NCBI GenBank assembly: GCA_027081115.1
Contig: JALWLD010000079.1
Span: forward strand, 1 to 64,000
DNA: 64,000 nt
Origin: Sulfurovum sp.
GTDB lineage: Bacteria > Campylobacterota > Campylobacteria > Campylobacterales > Sulfurovaceae
Direction of reading: 5' to 3'
Made by a program: the position numbers and the translations under genes. Below are positions 8,736 through 17,865 of this stretch, piece by piece (the first letter of the stretch is position 1; the number at the start of each line of letters is the position of its first letter). The notes under the pieces were generated by a model. That model searched no databases and was not told the origin of the DNA. It saw only the letters and a program-made list of their open reading frames with translations.

Positions 8736-9899
8736 ATGCAAAAGTTGTTCCAAAGTATTAATCGTCAAGGAACTTACACGACAAAATATGATGATGCCAT
8801 AAAGAAGTTCGGTACTAATGACCTGATGCCTTTATGGGTAGCAGATATGGACATAGCTTCTCCGGAGTGTGTACAGGATGCTATGAGAAATAGAGCAGCA
8901 CATCCGGTATATGGATATACCGTCTATCCACCTCGTTATTATGATGCTATACAGGGGTGGATGAAAAGACGTTTTGACTGGGAGGTCAAAGAGGAGTGGA
9001 TTGTACCGTGCTATGGTGTGGTCCCCTCTATGAACTTTGCTATAGAGGCTTATTCCAGCAAAGGAGATGGAGTGGTTATACAGAGTCCTATATACCCACC
9101 TTTTGCTTCTTCTGTGAAACGTAAAAAAAGAAAATTGTATGACAATACATTGGTCTATAAAAATGGTCGGTATGAGATTGATTTTGAAGATTTTGAAAAG
9201 AAGATCAAAGTTTCTAAAATATTTTTGCTCTGTTCTCCTCATAACCCTACAGGAAGAGTATGGGATGAAAAGGAGTTGGACAAAATGATTGATATCTGTC
9301 TGATTCATGGTGTTGTGATAGTTTCTGATGAAATACATGGAGATATGGTGTATAAAAAAACACACTATATTTTAGGTTCTGTAGAGAAGGCACAAAACCA
9401 CTGTGTCATACTCAATGCTCCGTCTAAAACCTTTAATGTAGCAGGACTAAATACATCTTATGCCATAATACCTGACGATAGATTACGCAGACGTTTTCAT
9501 GTCAAACAGGACAAGTCCGGTATTACCAATGGAAATCCGTTTGGCATTGAAGCTTTAATGGCTGCATATGAAGAGGGCGATCTCTGGCTTGATGATTTAA
9601 AACATTATTTGGCGGGAAATATTTCGTTTATTAAAGATTTTATAGTACAACATAAATTGCCTATTACTCCTATAAATGTAGAGGCAACTTTTTTGGTTTG
9701 GCTTGATTGCCGTAAAATGGGCTTGAGTCATGAGGCATTGGCCGATTTTTTTATACATCATGCAAAGTTGGGTCTCAATGACGGAAAGAGTTTTGGTAAG
9801 ACAGGAGAGGGATTTATGCGATTGAATGTAGGAACTTCAAGAGAGCTGCTTGAAGAGGCAATGCAGAGACTTTTACATGCGTACAGGGAGATAAAGTGA
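8736..9899 (+). CDS. PatB/MalY-type PLP C-S lyase (cystathionine beta-lyase)
   Basis: A 387-residue fold-type I aminotransferase-like enzyme. Motifs include LWVADMDIASP at the N terminus, SPHNPTGRVWDEKEL near 165, SDEIHGDMVY near 203, and SKTFNVAGLNTSY near 230 with the PLP lysine. Members of the PatB/MalY family cleave C-S bonds in cystathionine or related substrates; the real substrate here is open. The ATG follows the stop of the AT-rich gene by two bases with no Shine-Dalgarno in between, so its translation appears to depend on the inserted gene ahead. It shares four bases with dacB. Confidence 0.9.
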   Translation: MQKLFQSINRQGTYTTKYDDAIKKFGTNDLMPLWVADMDIASPECVQDAMRNRAAHPVYGYTVYPPRYYDAIQGWMKRRFDWEVKEEWIVPCYGVVPSMNFAIEAYSSKGDGVVIQSPIYPPFASSVKRKKRKLYDNTLVYKNGRYEIDFEDFEKKIKVSKIFLLCSPHNPTGRVWDEKELDKMIDICLIHGVVIVSDEIHGDMVYKKTHYILGSVEKAQNHCVILNAPSKTFNVAGLNTSYAIIPDDRLRRRFHVKQDKSGITNGNPFGIEALMAAYEEGDLWLDDLKHYLAGNISFIKDFIVQHKLPITPINVEATFLVWLDCRKMGLSHEALADFFIHHAKLGLNDGKSFGKTGEGFMRLNVGTSRELLEEAMQRLLHAYREIK

Positions 9900-11599
9900 A
9901 AAAGGTTATTGTAGCAGTAATGCTACTTTCAACATGGATCTATGCTTTACCTGCAGAGCTCAATACAATTGTCAGTAAATCAGGTATACCCCCAAAAGAT
10001 ATCAGTATATACATTAAAGAAGCAGGAGACAGTAACAGAGTGGTAGCTGCCTTAAACACAGGTGTAACACGTACACCTGCTTCGGTTATTAAGGTTTTTA
10101 GTACCTATGCAGCACTTTTGAAACTGGGTTTTAACTACCGCTGGCCTACAGAGTTTTATGCAATTGGAAAGATTAAAAAAGGTGTCTTAAAAGGAGATCT
10201 GCTTGTTAAAGGGTATGGAGACCCCACACTCTCTTCCAAAGATTTACCTTCTATAGTTGCAAGGATCAAAGCAAAAGGTATTCGTAGGATCACAGGTAAT
10301 ATTGTGATTGACAGATCCTTCTTTGCCGTGGGTACAAAAAATAATTCAGGTTTTGACAAACATACTTACAGTCCCTATAATGCCATGCCAGATGCGATGA
10401 TGTTCAATGAACGTGTCTCAACCATTTGTGTTGCACCCAATAAAAATGATGTACATAAAAAAGTACCGGATGGTTCTTATGTGATTGAAAATAATTTAAA
10501 ACGTGTAAACAAACCTTGTAAAGGCAGGTACTCCTGGCCAGGTTTGAAAGTAGATAACAGTTCAGGGACACCTACGGTCATACTTCGTGGTAAGATCTCT
10601 AAAAAATGTGGTAATCGTAACTTGTGCCAAGTCATTACTAAACCTTATAAATCATTCTATTATGCATTGCGCGCCGAGTTTAAAAAAGTTGGTATTTTTG
10701 TAGGTGCTGGTATGCGTATCAAGAAGTTACCTAGCAATGCACGTAAGCTTTTTACCCACTACTCAAGAACTTTGGAAAAGATTATCTCAAGAACTTCGAA
10801 AAAGTCCAATAACCTTTACGCTAGACATCTGCTACTCTATCTGGGAGCAAAGATGTACGGTGCACCGGCCACACTTAAAAAAGGCCGTCAAGCGGTAGAG
10901 TATATTTTAAAGAGCAGGGGTGCTTTGTCCAAAGGTACTTTAAGTATTGATAATGGTTGTGGACTTTCCCGTACAGCTAAACTCAATGCGAAACTCCTTG
11001 CAGAAGTATTGGACCATGGCTATAAACATTATGGTATGAGATGGATGAAAACACTCTCAATTGCAGGTGTTGATGGAACGATAAAAAGACGTTTTAGAGG
11101 TACGGTGGTACGTAACAGAGCCTGGATGAAAACGGGTACACTGAAACGTGTTAAAAACATCTCTGGGTATGTCAAAAGTAAAAAGGGCAGGGTCTATACT
11201 GTAGTTATACTTGTCAATTCAAAAGCAGGGAACTGGAAAGCATCACAACTGCAAAACAATGTCATGAAATGGTTGGTTGGCTATAAGGGAAGAGGTGTAG
11301 TTATACAGTCTAAAAGACAATCTAAACCTACTAAAACTACAAGTGCAAAGAAAGGGTATTACATTCAAACAGGTTCATTTTCACAAGCACCTACAAGAGC
11401 CTATATAAACAAGATAGAAAACCTGGGGCTGAATTACAAAACAGAACACAGGGATAACTATAAAGTATTGGTAGGCCCTTACTCTGCTGAATCTGATGCT
11501 AGAAAAACTCTGGAAAAAATCAGAAAAAATATCAATAAAGATGCTTTTCTTGTCGCTAAAACGGGCAAAGAAAAAGAGGAAACGGTTGTACTTTATTAA
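9896..11599 (+). CDS. dacB: D-alanyl-D-alanine carboxypeptidase/endopeptidase (PBP4) with C-terminal SPOR domain
   Basis: A 567-residue periplasmic serine peptidase starting at GTG with a Sec signal (VMLLSTWIYALPA). S13-family motifs are visible: SVIK in PASVIKVF (SxxK), SNN near residue 303, and KTG in WMKTGTLKRV near residue 420. The last ~80 residues (YYIQTGSFSQAPTRAY... VLVGPYSAESDARKTL) form a SPOR domain, which binds denuded glycan and targets proteins to the division site. This domain is an addition relative to E. coli DacB. GTG overlaps the malY stop (GTGA). Confidence 0.93.
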   Translation: MKKVIVAVMLLSTWIYALPAELNTIVSKSGIPPKDISIYIKEAGDSNRVVAALNTGVTRTPASVIKVFSTYAALLKLGFNYRWPTEFYAIGKIKKGVLKGDLLVKGYGDPTLSSKDLPSIVARIKAKGIRRITGNIVIDRSFFAVGTKNNSGFDKHTYSPYNAMPDAMMFNERVSTICVAPNKNDVHKKVPDGSYVIENNLKRVNKPCKGRYSWPGLKVDNSSGTPTVILRGKISKKCGNRNLCQVITKPYKSFYYALRAEFKKVGIFVGAGMRIKKLPSNARKLFTHYSRTLEKIISRTSKKSNNLYARHLLLYLGAKMYGAPATLKKGRQAVEYILKSRGALSKGTLSIDNGCGLSRTAKLNAKLLAEVLDHGYKHYGMRWMKTLSIAGVDGTIKRRFRGTVVRNRAWMKTGTLKRVKNISGYVKSKKGRVYTVVILVNSKAGNWKASQLQNNVMKWLVGYKGRGVVIQSKRQSKPTKTTSAKKGYYIQTGSFSQAPTRAYINKIENLGLNYKTEHRDNYKVLVGPYSAESDARKTLEKIRKNINKDAFLVAKTGKEKEETVVLY

Positions 11600-11628
11600 A
11601 ATCTTAAAATTGCAAGAAAAATACTGTT

Positions 11629-12474
11629 TTAGAACTTATAATTAAGTAGTACTCTTATATTTGAGATCTCTACATTTGCATTATTTGCAGGTAGCTCTTT
11701 TGCCCGTGAATAGATATATTGAAAGCGTAGAACAAAATCAGATATGTCTTTCCCTATACCCACGGCATAAGTTCTATCAAATTCCATGGCATGGTGTTGG
11801 ATTTTAAACCCGTTATCCATCACAGCAAAGGCTCTTTTTCCTAAAAAAACAGCAGAACCGAAATGATAATCACTGTAGTGTATATGGAGTTTCAATCCTG
11901 ATGTCAGGTAATCATCTTTCGCATTTTTTGTAAAACTATTGATATTTTTTTCCTCAATATGGATATATTTTAGAATAGATGAGAACTTTATCCTGAAACC
12001 ATTCATATTCATTTTATACTCTACCGTACCGTCACTCTGGTAGACATTGAAGTCATGATAGTGTGTATAATATTGTGTAAAATTTGTACAGATGTTTTTT
12101 TCTGGTTGGTAGGTAAGCCCAAGTCCATAGGCTTGTCCTCCATTAGTAATGGCAATATTGTCATACAGTATTTGAATATAGTTCATATTGAATTTAAGAT
12201 CATTTTGAAGATCATAGCTATATTGTAAAAAAAGTTTACTTGTTTGAAGATCTTCTTTTAATGGTGGCTGTTTTGTATTGGTATAACCATATTCATAGAT
12301 AAATTTATAGGCTGAATATCCGCTATGTATGTCGGTACCAAACCCGTAGATATCGCCTGCTTCTTTTTGTACAGAATTCTTAAACTCTTTATGTTCTATA
12401 TAGCTTAACAGGCTTGAATGTATCGTTTCTGCATAAAGTTGGCTCCAGAGTAATATAAGTAAAACAGACTTCAT
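11629..12474 (-). CDS. Putative outer-membrane beta-barrel protein
   Basis: A 281-residue protein with a Sec signal (MKSVLLILLWSQLYA) and alternating hydrophobic/polar strands such as LFLQYSYDL and VLRFQYIYSRA. The C terminus is VLLNYKF; a terminal Phe is the usual BAM recognition residue. It lies 11 bases after a five-heme cytochrome gene on the same strand, so the two are probably co-transcribed. I cannot name a family. Strand count by eye fits a barrel of roughly 14-16 strands. Confidence 0.7.
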   Translation of the reverse strand: MKSVLLILLWSQLYAETIHSSLLSYIEHKEFKNSVQKEAGDIYGFGTDIHSGYSAYKFIYEYGYTNTKQPPLKEDLQTSKLFLQYSYDLQNDLKFNMNYIQILYDNIAITNGGQAYGLGLTYQPEKNICTNFTQYYTHYHDFNVYQSDGTVEYKMNMNGFRIKFSSILKYIHIEEKNINSFTKNAKDDYLTSGLKLHIHYSDYHFGSAVFLGKRAFAVMDNGFKIQHHAMEFDRTYAVGIGKDISDFVLRFQYIYSRAKELPANNANVEISNIRVLLNYKF

Positions 12475-12485
12475 GTTTTAAGTCC

Positions 12486-13595
12486 TTAAAAATTAAAACT
12501 CTGTTTTTTGAATTCATGGAACTCAGTTGCAGGTTTGTTGTGTTCTAATTGCAGGGGTTTCAATGCTTTAGGATTGACAAGAAACCAACCCAGAACAACG
12601 GTGACTTTATCGCCATTTTGGATTTTGAAATCGTAGAGAATGGCTCTTTTTTCATTTGCTTTTAACATACTGTCTTTCAGAGTTGTAGATGCTTTCCACG
12701 GCATGGCAGGTTTCCCATTATGGCCAATAACTCTCTCAAAAGTAATTTCTTTGAGTGTAATTCTCTTTCCTCCTCTTTCCACACTTACTTTTAATACGGC
12801 TTGACGCAGTGGGTGTAGAAGCAGTGCATGAGAGGTACGATTGTCTATATTGACTATAAAATTGTCTATTTGTCGAAGAAGAGAGATATCTACGTAGGGA
12901 GTAAGCATATTTGAGTGGAAATGGCTTCCTGCAAAACCATGAAATGTATGTTTGTCAGTCTTATGCATATTAGAGATGGAGCCGGAAACTTTTGGCATAT
13001 GACAAGAGACACAATTGGCACCATTGAGTTCATTGTCAATATTGGTAGAACATACATTTAGTCCATGTTTGTTCATTTTGTGAGAGTGACAACCTATGCA
13101 GACATTTCCATTCTTCATGTGTATATTGTTTTCTGTTTGGATACCGTGGTAGGGAGACTCTGTATGGTTCTTCAATGTACCAAAGTAGTTTTTCTCTTTA
13201 GCACTCATAATATTGGTATTGTGTTTTTTGTGCAGTGCTATACTTTCAATACGATGACAGTAGGCACAGCTTATGCCTGCTTGGTGTGTTTTGTTTTCTG
13301 CGAGAGGAAGTGCTTTCTCCCCTTTTGTTTTCATTTTGTCTAAATTGTTAGCTGCCGGGGTATGGCATTTCCCACATCCGTAGCGTGACTGTTTTATATT
13401 TTGAGGATGTTTTTCCCAGACGGATGCATGAATAGGATCTTTTTGAGGTGTTGCATTGGCATGCATAGATTCTGTAAACTCATTATATATATTACTGTGA
13501 CAGGCTTTACAGTCTTCACTGGGTGCATATGGGTATACTTTGTTATTTGCAAGTAGTGAGAAAAAAGATATAAGTAATGTTAAAAATAGTTTCAT
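12486..13595 (-). CDS. Periplasmic five-heme c-type cytochrome
   Basis: A 369-residue protein with a Sec signal and five CxxCH heme sites: CKACH, CGKCH, CAYCH, CIGCH and CVSCH. Heme spacing and additional His residues resemble the cytochrome c554/NapC-related multiheme families, which often use distal histidine ligands. The last third lacks hemes and looks like a beta domain. No lipobox is present, so it should be soluble in the periplasm. It probably carries electrons between the quinone pool or periplasmic carriers and an unknown acceptor. It is first in a two-gene operon with a barrel protein. Confidence 0.88.
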   Translation of the reverse strand: MKLFLTLLISFFSLLANNKVYPYAPSEDCKACHSNIYNEFTESMHANATPQKDPIHASVWEKHPQNIKQSRYGCGKCHTPAANNLDKMKTKGEKALPLAENKTHQAGISCAYCHRIESIALHKKHNTNIMSAKEKNYFGTLKNHTESPYHGIQTENNIHMKNGNVCIGCHSHKMNKHGLNVCSTNIDNELNGANCVSCHMPKVSGSISNMHKTDKHTFHGFAGSHFHSNMLTPYVDISLLRQIDNFIVNIDNRTSHALLLHPLRQAVLKVSVERGGKRITLKEITFERVIGHNGKPAMPWKASTTLKDSMLKANEKRAILYDFKIQNGDKVTVVLGWFLVNPKALKPLQLEHNKPATEFHEFKKQSFNF

Positions 13596-13755
13596 GAAAA
13601 CCCCGGTTTATAAATTAGAAAGAATTATAACAAAAATAACTTACTCTAATGTATTTAGCTTTCATCCTTATGTAAGTAAAATAGAAAATATTGTCAAGTT
13701 TGGTATTTATACGATATACTTTTAACAGGTTTAGAATCTGATAGAAAGGGATAAA

Positions 13756-14403
13756 ATGAAACTTTTGAGTGTCATAGTATTGTTTACAGCATTGTTGTTT
13801 TCTGCTCCGGTAGATAGTCAAAAAGGAATATTTGTTGATTCATGGGAGATCAATAAAACTACAGGACCGCATAATCTCAAGATACGTGAATATAATATTT
13901 CCGCAGTTCCAGATACTTCAGCATTAAAAGAGGGCTGGAATTATCATAAAGTAGAGAGAAAAAAAATTGGTTTACAGTATTATATTTCAGGGGATAGAGT
14001 TTCTTTGGAATATTATATAGATGGTATAAAACGTTCTACTGCAGTATATAAAAATGGACTGCCTTATGGTTGGTTTTACAATTATGATAAAAATCGTAAA
14101 AAAGATGGTCTCCAACACTATTTTTCTCAGAAATACCAAAGTGTAGAGCTTTATGATCATGGAAGAAAAGTACAGACTTGGAGATATAATGATGGAAAAC
14201 CTGATGGTTGGTTTTACTTTTTCAACGAGAATAAAAAGAAAGAGGGTGTACAAAAGTATGTAGCCAAGAAGTATTGGTCTATCGAAACATATAAAAATGG
14301 TAAAAAAGATGGCTTGCAAGGTTCCTGGAATGGAAAGAAGAAAACAGGATGGCACTATATCTATAGTGAAGGAAAACAGGTAAAAAAAACCTATTATAAA
14401 TAG
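13756..14403 (+). CDS. Secreted protein with three ~46-residue MORN-like repeats
   Basis: A 215-residue protein with a Sec signal (VIVLFTALLFSAP). After it come three copies of a ~46-residue unit that begins GWNY, GWFY and GWFY, contains KKxGLQ/KKEGVQ, then SLEYY/SVELY/SIETY, and ends YKNG or YNDGKPD. A partial fourth unit (GWHYIYSEG) closes the protein. The pattern resembles MORN/YwqK-type repeats. Its role is unknown; it is likely periplasmic or surface-exposed. A G9 tract lies 27 bases after the stop. Confidence 0.78.
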   Translation: MKLLSVIVLFTALLFSAPVDSQKGIFVDSWEINKTTGPHNLKIREYNISAVPDTSALKEGWNYHKVERKKIGLQYYISGDRVSLEYYIDGIKRSTAVYKNGLPYGWFYNYDKNRKKDGLQHYFSQKYQSVELYDHGRKVQTWRYNDGKPDGWFYFFNENKKKEGVQKYVAKKYWSIETYKNGKKDGLQGSWNGKKKTGWHYIYSEGKQVKKTYYK

Positions 14404-14430
14404 AGTTATAATCTGTAGAATGTGATATCA

Positions 14431-14439
14431 GGGGGGGGG
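14431..14439 (+). repeat. G9 homopolymer tract
   Basis: Nine consecutive G residues followed by ACGGTTCCTTT, in a gap between a repeat-protein gene and a GGDEF remnant. Long G tracts in Campylobacterota are often unstable in length, but this one is not inside an intact reading frame. The GGGGACGGTTCC part also resembles sequences found at the ends of Y1/REP-type transposase elements, from memory only. Confidence 0.6.
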
Positions 14440-14475
14440 ACGGTTCCTTTCAATGTTTTTTGTGTTACCTAATGA

Positions 14476-14661
14476 ATACTACAGGCCATTGAAGAGCTTT
14501 CTTTTAACAGTATTCCTAAAATTACAATAAGTATCGGTGTAACCCAAATCAAAGAAGGCGATGAACTACATGATGTGATAGCACGTGCTGATAAAGCACT
14601 CTATAGTGCCAAAATGTTAGGAAGAAATTGTGTAAAATCATTTAAAGATATTTCTGAGTAA
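14476..14661 (+). pseudogene. Remnant of a diguanylate cyclase (C-terminal third of a GGDEF domain)
   Basis: The frame from 14476 to the TAA at 14659-14661 encodes ITISIGVTQIKEGDELHDV followed by ARADKALYSAKMLGRN. These are the two conserved C-terminal elements of a GGDEF domain. A TGA lies just upstream in frame, and the GGDEF active-site region and N terminus are missing. The piece is therefore inactive debris. About 60 codons are intact, so the loss is probably a large deletion rather than gradual decay. The rest of the 372-base gap (14404-14775) holds only the G tract and the promoter of the next gene. Confidence 0.85.
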
Positions 14662-14747
14662 AGTTCTTTTGTTTGGAGAAATAGCTATAACTCTGTTTTT
14701 AAAATCTATTTATATACGGCCTTTTCAAAGATTAACCCCAAGTTGGA

Positions 14748-14753
14748 TATAAT
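14748..14753 (+). promoter_or_regulatory. -10 box for the aminotransferase-murC operon
   Basis: TATAAT preceded by TTGGA, 22 bases before the ATG at 14776. No convincing -35 is visible, as is usual for sigma-70 promoters in Campylobacterota. Confidence 0.55.
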
Positions 14754-14775
14754 CCTTTAAAAATATAGGCCAGTA

Positions 14776-15903
14776 ATGAACTTTGAAATGTATCCTTTTG
14801 AGAAACTGAACAGACTTCTTGAAAATATAGTACCTAATACTGATTACACAGCACTCTCTTTAACCATTGGTGAGCCACAGTTTGCTACGCCGGCATTTAT
14901 ATTGGATGCGTTAAAACAGAATGCTTCTCTACTCAATAAATACCCAAAAACTACAGGAGAAGCATCGCTAAGAGTAGGGATGTTGACATATCTTGAAAAA
15001 CGATTCGGTCTTCAACTGGATAATACACAGATCATTCCTACTTTTGGTACAAGAGAGGTACTTTTTAATTTTCCACAGTTTTTACTGCATGATGTAGCTG
15101 ATCCTGTAATGGTCTTTCCCAATCCTTTTTATCAGATATATGAAGGTGCTGCAAAAGCGTGTAGAGCAGAAGTTATCTACTTGAATCTCAATGCTTCGAA
15201 TAGCTTTCAGCCTGAGGTAAATGAATCAGCATTGGCAAAAGCAGATTTTGTCATTTTAAACTCTCCAAACAATCCTACTTCCTCCGTGATGTGCATGGAA
15301 GATCTTAAAAAGTGGGTACAACTTGCTCTGAAACATGATTTTGTACTCATGAATGATGAGTGTTATGCAGATCTCTACTTGAATGATCCTCTACCTTCGT
15401 TACTCAACGCAAGTATAGAAGTGGGAAACAGTGATTTTAAAAATATTTTGGTTATTAACTCTATTTCAAAACGCTCTTCAGCTCCGGGATTACGTTCCGG
15501 TTTTATAGCAGGGGATTCCGAGATACTCAAGGCGTATATGATCTACAGAACCTATGTAGGCTGTGCCTCACCTTTGCCACTGCAAGAAGCAGCAGCAGCA
15601 GCCTGGGAAGACCAGGAACATGTAGCACTCTTTCGAGACAAATACAAAAAGAACTTTGCTGTTGCAAAAGAGATTTTAGGTCTTGAAGCACCTGAAGCAA
15701 CTTTTTATATTTGGTTAAAAGTAGAAGATGAGATTGCCTTTACCACAACACTCTATACAAATTACAATCTTAAAGTCATACCGGGTTCATTCCTTGGACG
15801 TAAAGGAGAAGGCAAAGGCTATGTCAGACTAGCCCTTGTCTATGAAGCAGAGATTACAAGAGAAGCCTTAGAAAGAATTAAATTAGCATTGGAGAACAAT
15901 TAG
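14776..15903 (+). CDS. dapC: Class I/II aminotransferase, probable succinyldiaminopimelate transaminase
   Basis: A 375-residue PLP enzyme with LTIGEPQFATPAF, a KTTGEASLR motif, SPNNPTSSVM near 165, NDECYADLY near 195, and SISKRSSAPGLRSGF near 235 carrying the PLP lysine. Campylobacterota proteins with this N-terminal pattern are usually annotated as succinyldiaminopimelate transaminase, which acts in lysine and meso-diaminopimelate synthesis. The nearby murC, a peptidoglycan gene, fits that role. Specificity cannot be read from sequence alone. Confidence 0.82.
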   Translation: MNFEMYPFEKLNRLLENIVPNTDYTALSLTIGEPQFATPAFILDALKQNASLLNKYPKTTGEASLRVGMLTYLEKRFGLQLDNTQIIPTFGTREVLFNFPQFLLHDVADPVMVFPNPFYQIYEGAAKACRAEVIYLNLNASNSFQPEVNESALAKADFVILNSPNNPTSSVMCMEDLKKWVQLALKHDFVLMNDECYADLYLNDPLPSLLNASIEVGNSDFKNILVINSISKRSSAPGLRSGFIAGDSEILKAYMIYRTYVGCASPLPLQEAAAAAWEDQEHVALFRDKYKKNFAVAKEILGLEAPEATFYIWLKVEDEIAFTTTLYTNYNLKVIPGSFLGRKGEGKGYVRLALVYEAEITREALERIKLALENN

Positions 15904-16503
15904 ATGGAAATGCCTGAAATACATGTAGAAGAGTTAAAAAAAGACCCGGAGTTTTTAGCCAATATCAAACGTTTGGAAGAGGAGTGTAAAGCTGAAGAGT
16001 CCGTAGCAAAAGGATACCAGCTTTTAGATGCACAGTTGGTTATTGAAGCACCAGAAGATGAGATCAATGAGATCTTTACTTTTATCGTAAATACAGCTTT
16101 TGACAAACTCGCAGAGTACCTATCAACTCATAAAAACTTTGATGTTCAGAACGATATTGAAGAGAGAGCCGTGGCCAGAGCTATCTATGAACATGCGATT
16201 CAGCGTTATTCAGAAAATGATAAAAAGGGTGCCAAAGAGATGTTTTTGGTACTCCACCATACGATTGAGCATAAAGGGCTCAAGGATGCCATGATGATCC
16301 ATGCCTGTGCAGTAATGGCAGGAAACAGTTTTGAGGACTTTATTGAAAATATGGTAGATGTCTCGGGTATAGATGAACAAGATCCTTTGGCCTTTTTCAT
16401 ACAGACTTTTGTGCAACCCAATGATATTTTACTAACTATGTTTGCCAAATATGTAAAACAGGGAGAGGAAGAGCTAAAGGTACTTGATGAGAGTAAGGAG
16501 TAG
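15904..16503 (+). CDS. Conserved hypothetical protein between dapC-like gene and murC
   Basis: A 199-residue, acidic, mostly helical soluble protein with no signal or membrane segment. It begins immediately after the TAG of the aminotransferase and ends three bases before the murC ATG, so it is firmly in the operon. I recognise no domain. Coding status is supported by tight packing and codon use like its neighbours. Confidence 0.85.
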   Translation: MEMPEIHVEELKKDPEFLANIKRLEEECKAEESVAKGYQLLDAQLVIEAPEDEINEIFTFIVNTAFDKLAEYLSTHKNFDVQNDIEERAVARAIYEHAIQRYSENDKKGAKEMFLVLHHTIEHKGLKDAMMIHACAVMAGNSFEDFIENMVDVSGIDEQDPLAFFIQTFVQPNDILLTMFAKYVKQGEEELKVLDESKE

Positions 16504-16506
16504 TAG

Positions 16507-17820
16507 ATGAAAATTCATTTTATAGGTATTGGGGGGATTGGACTCTCTGCATTGGCAAAATTTTTGACCAATGATGAGCATAAGATTTCGGGTTCAGATA
16601 TTAAACAAACAGAGATCACCAATGACCTGGCAACCAATTTTGGTGCGAAGATCACGATCCCCCATCATCAAGATGCGGTAGAGGGTGTGGACCGAGTCAT
16701 CTATTCTGCTGCGGTACGTCCTACCAATCCTGAGTATCAAAAAGCCAAAGAATTGGGTATAGAACTGCTTTCACGTAAAGAGGCATTGGTATCCATACTT
16801 GAAGACAAAGAGGTCTATGCCGTGGGTGGTGCACATGGTAAGAGTACGACTTCAGCCATGTTGGCATCTATTATCCCGAAGTCTAATGCCCTTATAGGTG
16901 CGATCTCGAAAGAGTTTGGTTCTAACGTAAGAAACTTTGACAACAATAAAGTGGTATTTGAAGCAGATGAGAGTGATGAGAGTTTTTTAAACTCCAATCC
17001 TTACCTTGCCATTGTAACCAATGTCGAACCTGAACATATGGAGTATTATGAATATGATGAAGAGCGTTTTTATAATGCCTACAAAAATTTTCTCTCTTTG
17101 GCAAAAGTACGTGTCATCAATGCAGAAGATGAATTTTTGGCTTCACTTGAGATGAAAAGTATTAAACTCTACCCCTCAAAAGATATTCAAAATATAGAGT
17201 TCATTTTGCTAGAAGGTGAACCACATACACGTTTTGAGCTTTTGGATCTAGGGGTATTTGATGTCTTTGGGTTTGGAAACCATATTGCTTTGGATGCTGC
17301 TTTGGCTATTTTGGCGGCACTTGAATTAGGAGAAGAACTGGAAGATATTAGAAGTAATATGCTTCACTACAAAGGGATCAAAAAACGTTTTGATATTGTG
17401 CAAAACCAGGATTCTATGGTGGTCATAGATGACTATGGACACCATCCAACTGAGATCAAAGTAACTATGGAATCACTTGAAGCCTATAAAGCGCTTCGAG
17501 GGTTTAAGGCACTCAATGTCATTTGGCAACCACATAAATATACTCGTACTATTGACAACCTTCCAGCCTTTGTTGAGTGTTTTGAAGGTGTAGATGAGTT
17601 GGTTATTTTGCCTATCTGGTCAGCAGGAGAGTTACCCATAGAGATTGACCTAAAAGGGGCATTTTCTCGCTATAAACTACTGATAGCAGATACTGTAACC
17701 AAAGAAGATTGTATGGTCAAGGTGATTAAGGACGGTTCTGTTATCCGTGCGTATAAAGAGGGGCTTGTCACTTCATTTGGTGCGGGAGATATTACCTATC
17801 AGATACGTGGAGAAGCGTAA
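16507..17820 (+). CDS. murC: UDP-N-acetylmuramate--L-alanine ligase
   Basis: A 437-residue Mur ligase that adds L-Ala to UDP-MurNAc in the cytoplasm, the first step of peptide-stem synthesis. The N terminus has the dinucleotide-like loop FIGIGGIGLSALAKFL. The ATP P-loop GGAHGKSTTSAM lies near residue 108, EADESDESFL near 150, and DDYGHHPTEI near 305. It is somewhat shorter than E. coli MurC (491), as expected for Campylobacterota. Confidence 0.96.
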   Translation: MKIHFIGIGGIGLSALAKFLTNDEHKISGSDIKQTEITNDLATNFGAKITIPHHQDAVEGVDRVIYSAAVRPTNPEYQKAKELGIELLSRKEALVSILEDKEVYAVGGAHGKSTTSAMLASIIPKSNALIGAISKEFGSNVRNFDNNKVVFEADESDESFLNSNPYLAIVTNVEPEHMEYYEYDEERFYNAYKNFLSLAKVRVINAEDEFLASLEMKSIKLYPSKDIQNIEFILLEGEPHTRFELLDLGVFDVFGFGNHIALDAALAILAALELGEELEDIRSNMLHYKGIKKRFDIVQNQDSMVVIDDYGHHPTEIKVTMESLEAYKALRGFKALNVIWQPHKYTRTIDNLPAFVECFEGVDELVILPIWSAGELPIEIDLKGAFSRYKLLIADTVTKEDCMVKVIKDGSVIRAYKEGLVTSFGAGDITYQIRGEA

Positions 17821-17865
17821 ATATAGAAAAGAGAGCTCAAAAAAAGTTGGCTCCCTTACCTAGTG

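Noticed and set aside
8832-9365. 177-residue minus-strand ORF inside malY
   Set aside because: Antisense shadow; malY has all PLP-enzyme motifs on the plus strand.
14431-14439. G9 tract as a classic phase-variable coding switch
   Set aside because: I found no intact reading frame running through it; the upstream gene ends before it and the downstream frame is a remnant.
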